This document shows, in pieces, positions 44,225 through 52,113 of a stretch of 64,000 nucleotides of DNA. Both the position numbers and the translations under genes were made by a program. The notes under the pieces were generated by a model. It saw only the letters and a program-made list of their open reading frames with translations. It did no database searches and had not been told where the DNA came from. Source of the stretch: Gammaproteobacteria bacterium (GTDB taxonomy: Bacteria > Pseudomonadota > Gammaproteobacteria > Steroidobacterales > Steroidobacteraceae); contig PKRE01000007.1 of NCBI GenBank assembly GCA_017577615.1, forward strand, positions 124,001 to 188,000, in the 5' to 3' direction. Every line of letters begins with the position of its first letter. The first letter of the stretch is position 1.

Positions 44225-44902
44225 ATGCATCGCCTTCAATCCGCCTTCCTCTTCGACCTCGATGGCACCTTGATCGACAGCGTGTATCAGCACGTGCTGG
44301 CGTGGCACGAAGCGCTGATGAAGGAGAACATCGAGCTCGCGGTCTGGCGCATACATCGCAAGATCGGCATGAGCGGCGGATTGTTTGCAAACATGCTATT
44401 GCGCGAAACTGGACTCGATATCGAGCCTGAACGCATCGAGCGGTTGCAGCAGCATCATGCTGCCGCGTATCGCGCCCGCGTCAACCAGGTGCGTCCGCTG
44501 CCGGGTGCGCGCGAGCTGCTCACGTTCTTGACGCAAGCGAAGATCCCCTGGGCGATCGCCACGAGCGGGCGAATGGAAACCGCAGGTCCCGCGATCGAGA
44601 CGCTCGGTCTGGATCTGAGCCAAGTGCCGATCATTACGCGCGACCGCGTGAAGTATGCCAAGCCGGATCCTGATCTCTTTCTCGCCGCTGCCGAAGCGCT
44701 TGGCGTCGATATCTCCGCATGCTTCATCGTCGGCGACAGCGTATGGGACATGCTCGCCGCCCGACGCGCTCGAGGTCTAGGCATCGGCGTCCTATCGGGT
44801 GGCTACGGCCTGGAAGAGTTGGAGCGTGCCGGTGCGTATCGGGTGTTCGAGGACCCGGCGCAGCTGCTCAAGCACATAGACGAGCTCGGGGCGCGACGAT
44901 GA
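44225..44902 (+). CDS. HAD-family hydrolase (phosphoglycolate phosphatase-like)
   Basis: A 225-residue HAD subfamily IA phosphatase. The nucleophile Asp11 and Asp13 lie in FDLDGTLIDS. Motif II is in IATSGR, the Lys in KPDPDLF, and motif IV is GDSVWDMLAA. A helical cap (about 20-95) sits between motifs I and II. The ATG at 44225 is preferred over one at 44159. The substrate is probably a small sugar or glycolate phosphate. Confidence 0.9.
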   Translation: MHRLQSAFLFDLDGTLIDSVYQHVLAWHEALMKENIELAVWRIHRKIGMSGGLFANMLLRETGLDIEPERIERLQQHHAAAYRARVNQVRPLPGARELLTFLTQAKIPWAIATSGRMETAGPAIETLGLDLSQVPIITRDRVKYAKPDPDLFLAAAEALGVDISACFIVGDSVWDMLAARRARGLGIGVLSGGYGLEELERAGAYRVFEDPAQLLKHIDELGARR

Positions 44903-44903
44903 G

Positions 44904-44950
44904 GTGAGGCTGGGGCTGGATACTGGGGCTGGGGGCTGGAGACTGGAGCA
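44904..44950. repeat. GAGGCTGGGGCTGGATACTGGGGCTGG repeat
   Basis: This 45-base run of GGCTGGGG/GGAGACTGGAG units begins at the HAD gene stop. It is another member of the dispersed family and has three runs of four or more G. Confidence 0.7.
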
Positions 44951-44992
44951 AGAGTCGCGTACGGCCTCCCGCTGCCAGCCTCCGATCCACCG

Positions 44993-45532
44993 TCAGGCCT
45001 GCGGCTCGAGGACGAGCTGTCCGTCCTTCACCGGAATGCGAGCACCGGCACCCGGATCGTAATCCAGCCGCACTGACGCCTCCTTGTCTCCGAGACGATA
45101 GAGCACGTCGTAGCCGACCTGCTTCTCGTGCGTATCGTAAACGGTGCGGCAGCGTTGCTCGGTCGTGGTATAGGTATTGCCTTTCTGGAGGCGGTCCTGA
45201 ATGCGATTGCCTGCGTAACCGCCCGCCACCGCACCCGCCGCGGTCGCAATTTTTCGGCCATCGCCGCTGCCGATTTGACTACCGAGGACGCCCCCGACGA
45301 CTGCGCCGACAACGGTGCCTGTCACCTTGTGCTGATCTTTCGCCGGGCGTGTGTGCGTCACGACGACATCCTCGCATTCCTGGCGCGGCGTGCGCACGGT
45401 CTCCGTAATCGGGTGCACGGCGAGCACCTCAGCATATTTGGGTTCGCTGAGCCACTGGTAACCGGCAAAGGCTCCTCCCGCAGTGATCACTGCGGCGCCT
45501 AGCACGACCCCTGTCACCAACGACTTGTTCAT
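44993..45532 (-). CDS. Glycine-zipper 2TM outer-membrane protein (17-kDa antigen-like)
   Basis: A 179-residue protein starting at the ATG at 45532 with GAGGAG 6 bases upstream. A hydrophobic N-terminus (VTGVVLGAAVITAGGAFAGY) is followed by the glycine-zipper GTVVGAVVGGVLGSQIGSGDG and GAVAGGYAGNRIQ, then a small beta-domain (VYDTHEKQVGYDVLYRLG). No lipobox is seen. Such proteins sit in the envelope with unknown roles. It follows the sensor-kinase gene on the same strand after a 163-base gap containing a 9-bp inverted repeat, so it may be separately controlled. Confidence 0.85.
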   Translation of the reverse strand: MNKSLVTGVVLGAAVITAGGAFAGYQWLSEPKYAEVLAVHPITETVRTPRQECEDVVVTHTRPAKDQHKVTGTVVGAVVGGVLGSQIGSGDGRKIATAAGAVAGGYAGNRIQDRLQKGNTYTTTEQRCRTVYDTHEKQVGYDVLYRLGDKEASVRLDYDPGAGARIPVKDGQLVLEPQA

Positions 45533-45580
45533 ACGATTCTCCTCTGCTGCGCGGTCTTCACCTACGCACTGTCGGTGCAC

Positions 45581-45659
45581 TTGTACCGAATGGCCCCGGC
45601 GGACGTCACCTATCGCGAAATGGCGACAGGGGATCTCCGGCAGCTCGGGATCGGTACAA
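45581..45659. promoter_or_regulatory. 9-bp inverted repeat upstream of the glycine-zipper gene
   Basis: TTGTACCGA (45581-45589) and TCGGTACAA (45651-45659) are exact complements 61 bases apart in the spacer between the sensor kinase and the glycine-zipper gene. It could be a paired operator or an RNA stem. The regulator is unknown. Confidence 0.35.
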
Positions 45660-45695
45660 AACCCGAAGATCTCGGCAAAGGCTGCTTTGCGCTCC

Positions 45696-46985
45696 CTACG
45701 CGGGCCAGACGACAACGAACCGCGCTCCACCGAGCGCCGACTGGTCGGCCGTGACATGCCCGCCATGCCATTCCACGATCCGCTTGACGATCGCGAGCCC
45801 CAATCCGAAGCCGCTCTTGTGACGTCCTGGCTCGTTCAGCTGCACGAACGATGCAAACACCCGCTGACGCTCACTTTCGGGAATACCGGGCCCGTCGTCT
45901 TCCACCACTAGTCGATACGCACTCGACGATACGCCGAATGCGACACGGATCTGCGTGTTGGCATACCGCAGTGCGTTGTAGAGTAAGTTGCGCAAGACCG
46001 TTTCCATGAGGTGCGCGTCGCATACGACGTTCGTAGCCGAAGGCTCGACTTCGCACGAGATAGACACATCGGTGTGCGCACGCCGCCGAACGGCATCAGT
46101 GATCGCCGGCAAGATCGCGGTGAAGTCGTGGGGAGCCAAATTGAGCGCGACGTCGGCTCGTTCGAGGATCGCGTACTCGAGCGTCGCGTTCACGAAACGA
46201 TCGAGCTCTGCGATGTCGGTATCGATGTTGTCAAGATGTTGCGTCAGCTGTTGCGGATCGCGCGCCGTTCGCGCCATCTCGACCTCAAAGCGCATGCGCG
46301 ACAGCGGCGTCTTGATCTCGTGCGAGAGCGCATTGGACATATCCCGCTGCGAGCTGACCAGGGCATCGATGCGCGCAGCCATGCGCTTGAAGGCCTGCGC
46401 GAGCGAATACACCTGAGAATGCGGCTTGATGTCTATGTCAAAGGACCAGTTGCGATCGCCGAACCGAGTCGCTGCACGCTCGAGAGCACGCAAATCGCGC
46501 GTAAGCGGCCACAGCCATATCATCAACACGAGCGCAATCGCAGTGTAGAAAATGAATGCCAGCACCCAGTCGAGCAGCCCACGCTGTGGCTCATAGGCAA
46601 CGTAACGAAACGCCAGCAGTCGTCCATCGTCTGCAAGCTGCTTGAGCACCCAGGCCCGATTCTTGCCGTCGCGCAGAACGGCCACCTCTCCACGGGCGAG
46701 CGCTGCGATCATCTCCTCTCCCGCGATATCCTGCGGCTCGAACAGCTCGAGATCCACACCAGTCTTGGCGGCGAGCTCGGCCACGAAGGCAGCTCGCTGC
46801 TCGTGGGGCACGTTCGCCAATTGTTGTTCGACGATGGCAAGACTCGCCGCTTGCGGTCTGGTCTCGGCCTTCCATTCCTCTTCCGTGCGCCGACCGTATT
46901 CCTGCCACAGCTGCTCCTGCCCCCAGCTCACCGCAGCGAGCGTAAGCACGATGAGTGCATAGAGTTGGAGGAAATGGCGGACCAT
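45696..46985 (-). CDS. Sensor histidine kinase (RstB-like)
   Basis: A 429-residue membrane kinase. TM1 about 5-21, a periplasmic sensor of about 115 residues, TM2 about 139-159, a HAMP region, then the H-box SNALSHEIKTPL (phospho-His222) and ATPase motifs N-box LLYNALRYA, DDGPGIP and GFGLGLA. The sensor has the short RstB/PhoQ-size layout. No ribosome site precedes the ATG at 46985; instead a C-rich tract complementary to a G-quadruplex motif does. It follows the response-regulator gene by 218 bases. Confidence 0.9.
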   Translation of the reverse strand: MVRHFLQLYALIVLTLAAVSWGQEQLWQEYGRRTEEEWKAETRPQAASLAIVEQQLANVPHEQRAAFVAELAAKTGVDLELFEPQDIAGEEMIAALARGEVAVLRDGKNRAWVLKQLADDGRLLAFRYVAYEPQRGLLDWVLAFIFYTAIALVLMIWLWPLTRDLRALERAATRFGDRNWSFDIDIKPHSQVYSLAQAFKRMAARIDALVSSQRDMSNALSHEIKTPLSRMRFEVEMARTARDPQQLTQHLDNIDTDIAELDRFVNATLEYAILERADVALNLAPHDFTAILPAITDAVRRRAHTDVSISCEVEPSATNVVCDAHLMETVLRNLLYNALRYANTQIRVAFGVSSSAYRLVVEDDGPGIPESERQRVFASFVQLNEPGRHKSGFGLGLAIVKRIVEWHGGHVTADQSALGGARFVVVWPA

Positions 46986-46989
46986 GGTT

Positions 46990-47018
46990 GGGCTGGGGCG
47001 CGGGGCTTGGGGTTGGGG
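46990..47018 (+). other. Five-run G-quadruplex motif abutting the sensor-kinase start
   Basis: G-runs at 46990-46992, 46995-46998, 47002-47005, 47009-47012 and 47015-47018 have loops of 2-3 bases, a strong G4 pattern on the plus (template) strand. The first run is 4 bases from the kinase start codon. On the mRNA the region reads as C-runs. The rest of the 218-base spacer holds TTCCCTATTC and CTGGGCTCTTC-type repeats and no gene. Confidence 0.7.
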
Positions 47019-47203
47019 CCAAGGCGCGCTTGTGTACTTATTCCCTATTCTTTATTCCTTGTCGAGGCGCTTAAGAACCTTTCACTGGGCTCTGGGCTCT
47101 TCGCGCTGGGCTCTGGGTGGCAGGTGGCTGGCCAGGCGCGCGCTCGTTTCCGCTGCCCCGTTCCCTATCCTCCGCTGCCACCCGCAGCCGCGAGCCATGC
47201 TTC

Positions 47204-47896
47204 TCACGTCCAGGCGTCGGGCACGAACAGATAGCCGTGGCCCCACACCGTGCGGATGCGCGCGGCCTGCGTGTCACCAAGCTTCTTGCGCAGGTGCGAG
47301 ATGCGCACGTCGAGCGTGCGATCGAGGCCGTCGTATTCCCGCTTGTAAAGCTGCAGATAAAGCGTCTCGCGCGATTGTACCTCGCCCGCTTTGGTGGCGA
47401 GCGCATACAGGAGATCGAACTCGTTACTGGTGAGGGCGATGAGTCTTCCGTCCAGCTTCACCGCCCGTGCAGCGGGATCGATTGTGAGCGCGCCGAACCG
47501 AAGGATCTTGTGCTCCGGGCCGTACGCCATACGTCGACGGCGCAGGAGCGCGTTGATCCGCGCCACGAGCACCCGCGGCTCGACGGGTTTGACTACGTAA
47601 TCATCTGCTCCGAGCTCGAGCCCGAGCACCTGATCGATGTCGTTGTCGCGCGCAGTGAGAATGAGGATTGGTAAGTCATGTGCGGTCCGCACTTCGCGGC
47701 ACACCGCGAAACCGTCGCGACCTGGCAATCCCAGATCGAGCACCATCAGATCAGGCTTCTCGCGTTGCACTCGCTCGAGCACACGATCGCCGCGGTGCTC
47801 GACGGATACTCGAAAACCGTTGTTCTCGAGGTAGGTACGAATGAGCTCGGCCAGGCGCTGATCGTCCTCGACGAGCACGATGAGCGGAAGCGTCAC
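47204..47896 (-). CDS. OmpR-family response regulator (RstA-like)
   Basis: About 230 residues. The receiver domain has the acidic pair Asp11/Asp12, the phospho-acceptor Asp54 in MVLDLGLPG, and KP after the fifth strand. A C-terminal winged-helix (ALTSNEFDLLYALA ... VRISHLRKKLGD ... VWGHGYLFV) follows. Start codons GTG 47896, GTG 47905 and TTG 47917 are all possible, none with a clear ribosome site. It lies between DUF3019 and the kinase on the same strand. Confidence 0.92.
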   Translation of the reverse strand: MTLPLIVLVEDDQRLAELIRTYLENNGFRVSVEHRGDRVLERVQREKPDLMVLDLGLPGRDGFAVCREVRTAHDLPILILTARDNDIDQVLGLELGADDYVVKPVEPRVLVARINALLRRRRMAYGPEHKILRFGALTIDPAARAVKLDGRLIALTSNEFDLLYALATKAGEVQSRETLYLQLYKREYDGLDRTLDVRISHLRKKLGDTQAARIRTVWGHGYLFVPDAWT

Positions 47897-47933
47897 GGCA
47901 CTCACGGGCTGAAGCAAATCACTAGCATCGTCA

Positions 47934-48314
47934 TCAAGGCCAAATGCTCCAAGGCTGATGGCGTCTGCGACGTAACTGCAGCGCCTCGCGGATTACGCTG
48001 ACAGCCTGGGAGGCCAACACTTGCTCGAGCTGCGGATCGCGCAGCTCGACGATCAGGTCTTCACTGAACGTCAATTCGATGCTGTACACACCTTCGGAAT
48101 AATTCTCCCAGCAACGTTTCACGTCCGGTCGATCGACGATGATGAGACATAATGATTCGTTGCGATCGGCACGCCATTCAGCACGCACTGTCGTCTGACA
48201 AGCATCCTCGTGGGCTCGCAGCGTGCACACGCGCGGACGAACCTGGAGCTCGATCTGGGCAGCGGAGGAATCCGCATGCACGAGGCCGGCTACGCCGAGC
48301 GACAGCAGCGCCAC
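47934..48314 (-). CDS. DUF3019 domain-containing exported protein
   Basis: About 126 residues. A hydrophobic N-terminus ending AGLVHADSS suggests export. The mature part (QVRPRVCTL ... CQTTVRAEW ... SLCLIIVDR ... CWENYSEGVYSIELTF, ending RRRHQPWSIW) matches DUF3019, with four Cys that could form two disulfides. The GTG at 48314 begins 4 bases after the mipA stop; the frame is open further into mipA. DUF3019 genes are repeatedly found with mipA and a two-component system. Function unknown. Confidence 0.78.
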   Translation of the reverse strand: MALLSLGVAGLVHADSSAAQIELQVRPRVCTLRAHEDACQTTVRAEWRADRNESLCLIIVDRPDVKRCWENYSEGVYSIELTFSEDLIVELRDPQLEQVLASQAVSVIREALQLRRRRHQPWSIWP

Positions 48315-48318
48315 CGCC

Positions 48319-49164
48319 TCAAAGAACTTTGAGCACGAAACCCGCGAAGAACGTCGTGACGCTGTCCTCGGCGACGATGGGGCTGTCCGTGATCGAATCG
48401 GCGAGTCGCTCGTGGTGCACGGACGTGCTGAAGCTCCATCGCTCCGAAAGCGGGTGCACGAACCCGAGCTTGATGAACGGATTGAGCGCCGCACCCGGCT
48501 CATAAAGACCGTCGACTCCGTAGTAGTACTGGACGAGCGCTGAGCTCTTCCAGGTCAGCCCGGCGCTGACCACGAGTGAGCTTTTCGATTGTACGACAGG
48601 AGTCGCGATCGCAGCGCGGACTTCGTAGCCGTCGTGCTCTCCCGTCACCTCGCGCAGGGCGTCGAGCTGCCCGACAAAGCGCCCCGCTCTGAACAGCCAC
48701 TCAGGCCCGACCAGATAGGTCGTGCGGCGGCCGCCGATCGGATACTCGCGCACCAATTCGAAAGAAGGCACAGCCGTGGGCGGCGCATTCAGCGATACGG
48801 TGGAGGCCGAGACGAAGATGTTCTGCAGGTCGTTGCGAACGAAGAAGACGCGATCGTAGCCAGGCGCAGCGATGACGTTGAACATGTGTGCGTCCGTCTC
48901 GTGCAACGTGAAGCCGAGCTCGAGATTCTCGAGGAAGAAGCGCTTGCCGTAGTAGCTGATTTGCGGCAGCAGATGAAGCGGGATGTCCGAATTCGCCGCG
49001 ATCGGATTGGAGCGCTCGCCATAGCCAATGCTCAGGCTGATCTCCCACTTCCCTACGATTACGCAGTCGGCCGACGGCGCACGACACGGGGTTTGCGCGG
49101 CTGCTGCCGCGCTCCACAAGATCAGGACGAGCGCGGCCGCCCATTGGCGTGGGATCAGGTACAT
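48319..49164 (-). CDS. MipA/OmpV-family outer-membrane protein
   Basis: A 281-residue barrel with a signal peptide (cleavage near AAAAQTP) and alternating beta-strands (VGKWEISLSIGYGER ... FTLHETDAH ... GLTWKSSALVQYYYGV ... FFAGFVLKVL). MipA is an MltA-interacting scaffold in E. coli; other family members take part in antimicrobial-peptide sensing. The start is the ATG at 49164; the longer frame reads through a GGGGCTCGGGG repeat. It heads the mipA-DUF3019-regulator-kinase row. Confidence 0.87.
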   Translation of the reverse strand: MYLIPRQWAAALVLILWSAAAAAQTPCRAPSADCVIVGKWEISLSIGYGERSNPIAANSDIPLHLLPQISYYGKRFFLENLELGFTLHETDAHMFNVIAAPGYDRVFFVRNDLQNIFVSASTVSLNAPPTAVPSFELVREYPIGGRRTTYLVGPEWLFRAGRFVGQLDALREVTGEHDGYEVRAAIATPVVQSKSSLVVSAGLTWKSSALVQYYYGVDGLYEPGAALNPFIKLGFVHPLSERWSFSTSVHHERLADSITDSPIVAEDSVTTFFAGFVLKVL

Positions 49165-49267
49165 GAGAATCGAAAGAATACTGCGTCGGCGCACCCCATT
49201 TGGCCATGAATTATCCCTAAGGGCGATAACGGCATCTGTCAACGTCGCGTTGCGATTTGTAACGTGA

Positions 49268-49335
49268 GTGTATTGGGCGCAGGGCTTGGGGCTCGGGGTT
49301 TCGGGCTCCACCCCCTCAGCCTAGAGCCTAGAGCT
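49268..49335. repeat. GGCTTGGGGCTCGGGG / CCTAGAGCCTAGAGC repeat block
   Basis: It fills most of the spacer between mipA and panE. A G-rich run (GGGCGCAGGGCTTGGGGCTCG) faces a C-rich run (CACCCCCTCAGCC, then AGCCTAGAGCTAGCCCC) that can pair with it in part. The last panE codons (GASSRL) are encoded at its edge. Confidence 0.65.
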
Positions 49336-50289
49336 AGCCCCAGCATCGAGCGTCTTCAGCAGGCGGTAACACACCTCCAAGGTGGGCATCTCGAGCCCGT
49401 GCTCTCGCGCGCGGCGCAGAGCAAAGCCCAGTGTCTCGTCGATCTCGAGCGGCGTGCCTCGCTCCACGTCTTGCAGCGTCGACATCCGATGCTCGGGCGC
49501 GTCCGCCGCGAAGCGACTTCCGATTTCTTGCACCGCCCGTAGCGCGTCCCCTTCTCCTGACTCCGCGATGAGCTTCGCCGGTAGCGGCGACAGATCCATG
49601 AGCGGGATCTGTAACGCTTCCGCGAGGCGCGCAACTTCGCGCACGAGCCGAACGGCCAGCCAAGCGCCATCCGCGTGTGAGAGATAACGCCACGTGTTCA
49701 AGCGCGTGAGCGCGGCGAGCGGAACGAGCCCCACCCAGGCGACGAACTTCGACCATTCGCGCGTCTTGATGTCAGGAAACGCGGTACAACGAACACCAGC
49801 GGCATCGATCGTGTCTGCGAGCGCCGTGACCCGCTGCGTCATCTCGCCTGACAGCTCGCCGACATGGAGGCCTACATTCCGTGTGAACAGCACCTCTCCC
49901 GATGCGAGCAATTCACCGCTGAAGTCCGCCATCGCACCGATCACGGCATTGGGCGGAAACACTTGCGCGAGCAACTCGTCCTTCACGACGCCGTTCTGCA
50001 CCGAGAAGACGGTGCCCGTTTTCACGTGCGCGTAGGGCTCGATGCTCCGCAACGTGTCGATTGCTTTCGTGGCGACGACAAAGCAATCGACTTCACGCAG
50101 CAGCGCTGGCTGGGTCACGACGGGGCAGCGCACCTTGAGCTCGGCGAGACCATGCACGACCAAGCCCTCTCGCTCGATAGCCTCCGCACGCCGCCCGCGG
50201 GCGAGCATTGTGACGTCGTGACCAGCGCGGACCAAGTGCGCGCCGAGGATCGTGCCGAGCGCGCCGGCCCCAAGAATTGCGAATCTCAT
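49321..50289 (-). CDS. panE: 2-dehydropantoate 2-reductase family protein
   Basis: A 322-residue ApbA/PanE-fold enzyme that would reduce ketopantoate to pantoate with NADPH. The Rossmann loop is GAGALG (7-12); the catalytic Lys is in KTREWSKFVAWVG, and SVQNGVV is the usual Asn site. The ATG at 50289 starts MRFAILGAGALG. It may be a paralogue acting on another keto acid. Confidence 0.85.
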   Translation of the reverse strand: MRFAILGAGALGTILGAHLVRAGHDVTMLARGRRAEAIEREGLVVHGLAELKVRCPVVTQPALLREVDCFVVATKAIDTLRSIEPYAHVKTGTVFSVQNGVVKDELLAQVFPPNAVIGAMADFSGELLASGEVLFTRNVGLHVGELSGEMTQRVTALADTIDAAGVRCTAFPDIKTREWSKFVAWVGLVPLAALTRLNTWRYLSHADGAWLAVRLVREVARLAEALQIPLMDLSPLPAKLIAESGEGDALRAVQEIGSRFAADAPEHRMSTLQDVERGTPLEIDETLGFALRRAREHGLEMPTLEVCYRLLKTLDAGASSRL

Positions 50290-50323
50290 GCGCGTCGTTC
50301 CACCGCGTAGCAAGAGACCGAGA

Positions 50324-50824
50324 TTATAGGGGCGTTATCGCGAGGCTGGAGTCAGGGACGACACGCTCGGCGCGTGCCGCGTAACAGCCCGCTGCTGCAT
50401 AGTGAAGGTGAACGTAGCTCACGCGCGCGTCATCGAACAGCTGCTCGAGCGCCGCTTCCAGCTCCGCGCCGTGGGCCAAGCTCGCTCGGACCAACATGTG
50501 GTGCGCATCGAAGCCTCGCAGCGACAGCGTGCGACAGCGAAACAGAGCCGGCACCTCGCCGACCGCACAACGCGCCTCAGATGCGCCTTGCTTCACGTAG
50601 ATGGCGTGTGAAGCTCGAAAAGGTGTAGGCGCAGGCTGGTGCTCGTGGTTCAGCAGCAACACCGTGTCTCCGACCTCCGCGTCGGTCAGACTCACGCGAC
50701 AGGGGAAGCCCGGCTTACGATCAGCAACCGTCCGAACGATGTTTTGCGCCAGCAACGCTTCGTCCGAAAGCGAAAAAAGCGGCGCAAAAGTCTCAAGCGA
50801 CAGAGGAACGATTCGAAAGGGCAT
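50324..50824 (-). CDS. DUF1203 family protein
   Basis: A 166-residue soluble protein. The start PFRIVPLSLETFAPLF and the PGFPCRVSLTDAEVGDTVLLLNHEH and FDAHHMLVRA segments match DUF1203, of unknown function. It lies 34 bases upstream of panE on the same strand. Confidence 0.8.
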   Translation of the reverse strand: MPFRIVPLSLETFAPLFSLSDEALLAQNIVRTVADRKPGFPCRVSLTDAEVGDTVLLLNHEHQPAPTPFRASHAIYVKQGASEARCAVGEVPALFRCRTLSLRGFDAHHMLVRASLAHGAELEAALEQLFDDARVSYVHLHYAAAGCYAARAERVVPDSSLAITPL

Positions 50825-51126
50825 ACAACAAGCTCCGATCTCCACCAAGGGTGGGGACAGCTTCCAAGATCGGCTTGCGACCGACGATCCGATCCTTGCT
50901 CTTGAATCGACCGGGCGGAAGGCATCCCTCCGCACTCCTCATACGACCGACGCGTCGCGCGCGGAGAAGGACGGATACCGCGCCTGCGAACTTCGTGAAG
51001 CGATGGTGCGTTCTGTGGGTTACCGGGATCTCGCGGAGCTCGTTGCGTGAATCAGCGACTGACAGGCTTGTTCGATTTGGATAGATACGAAACAAGCAGT
51101 CGGGTCGTTGCGGGAGGCGATCGGAA
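50825..51126. other. Gene-free spacer
   Basis: About 300 bases between the DUF1203 and YjbJ-like genes. No coding frame, tRNA or repeat that I can support. The last 20 bases carry the GGAGG ribosome site (51112-51116) of the next gene. Confidence 0.5.
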
Positions 51127-51330
51127 GTGAACAAAGAGTCTCAGTGCGATTTCGCCAGGATCAAGAGTCGGATCAAGCAGCGCTGGCGTCGCTTGACGGA
51201 AGAGGAGATCGAGCAGCTCGAAGGACGAGCGGACATTCTCGCTCTGAAGCTGCAGGAGTGCTACGGATGGGAGCGCGAAGAGGCTGAGCGTCAGGTCCGC
51301 GAGTTCAAGGCGCGCCACAATTGGCAGTGA
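51127..51330 (+). CDS. YjbJ/CsbD-like small stress protein
   Basis: A 67-residue charged helical protein with a GTG start. The pattern RIKQRWRRLTEEEIEQLEGRADILALKLQECYGW...EAERQVREF matches the YjbJ type of CsbD-like proteins (FKGKVKEQWGKLT...EGK...YGY). Family members are abundant, stress-induced and of unknown mechanism. GGAGG lies about 10 bases before the start. Confidence 0.75.
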   Translation: MNKESQCDFARIKSRIKQRWRRLTEEEIEQLEGRADILALKLQECYGWEREEAERQVREFKARHNWQ

Positions 51331-51573
51331 AGCAGCGACCAGTGATGCGCGCGCCTCGTGCCTCGCGGCCCGCCAGCGCGGGTGGGCCGTCAACGTGTGT
51401 CAGACTGTGACCTTCTCATTGGCGCTCCAGTCGGCGTGCCTGACTGTCGCTGCGCCGCCGGATCGAGCTAGAATTATTTTATCGCACCGCCGAAGCTCGC
51501 GCATCGTCGTCGGTTGCCACAGCAACGTCTGAGAGTTCAGCATCAGCCACCCCCTTCCCCTCACGCTCCGCAC

Positions 51574-52050
51574 ATGTCTGCCGTCTGCACCTACGAGCTA
51601 GCGCGTCGCTCGGACGCAGAGACGATTGCGGGCATGTCACGCTGGCTCATTGAAGCGGGCTTGACTCCCACCTGGCACACCGAGCGGGTGCTCTGGCACA
51701 TGCAGGACAAGGAGAGCGTCGTGCTCGTGGCCCGCGATCAGGGTCGACTAGTGGGATTCGCGATCATGCAGTTCGGCGACGCGAGTGCTCATCTCAACTT
51801 GCTCGGCGTGGCGCCGACTCGCCAGCGAAACGGGATCGGCCGACAGCTGCTGTCATGGCTGGAAACGAGCGCGATAACCGCAGGCACGTTCCTCATCGGG
51901 CTCGAAGTTCGTGAGACGAATCTCGCCGCTCGAAGGTTCTACGCCACGATGGGGTACCGCGAGATCGGTCGAGTCGACGGCTACTACCAAGGTCGAGAGA
52001 ACGCGATTCGCATGTATCGCGATCTGGCCAAGCACGCGGCTGCGCGCTGA
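51574..52050 (+). CDS. GNAT N-acetyltransferase (RimI-like)
   Basis: A 158-residue GNAT protein. Strand beta4 and the acetyl-CoA loop read NLLGVAPTRQRNGIGRQLL, followed by VRETNLAARRFYATMGYREIG, the RimI/RimJ-type end. The substrate is unknown. The ATG at 51574 begins the domain; an ATG at 51514 adds a Pro/His-rich stretch without similarity. The 243 bases before it contain no gene. Confidence 0.85.
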   Translation: MSAVCTYELARRSDAETIAGMSRWLIEAGLTPTWHTERVLWHMQDKESVVLVARDQGRLVGFAIMQFGDASAHLNLLGVAPTRQRNGIGRQLLSWLETSAITAGTFLIGLEVRETNLAARRFYATMGYREIGRVDGYYQGRENAIRMYRDLAKHAAAR

Positions 52051-52113
52051 GCACAGGCTCTGGCGCCGGGCTACTGGCTAGAACATTGTGACCCGAGCCC
52101 CAACCCCCGAGCC

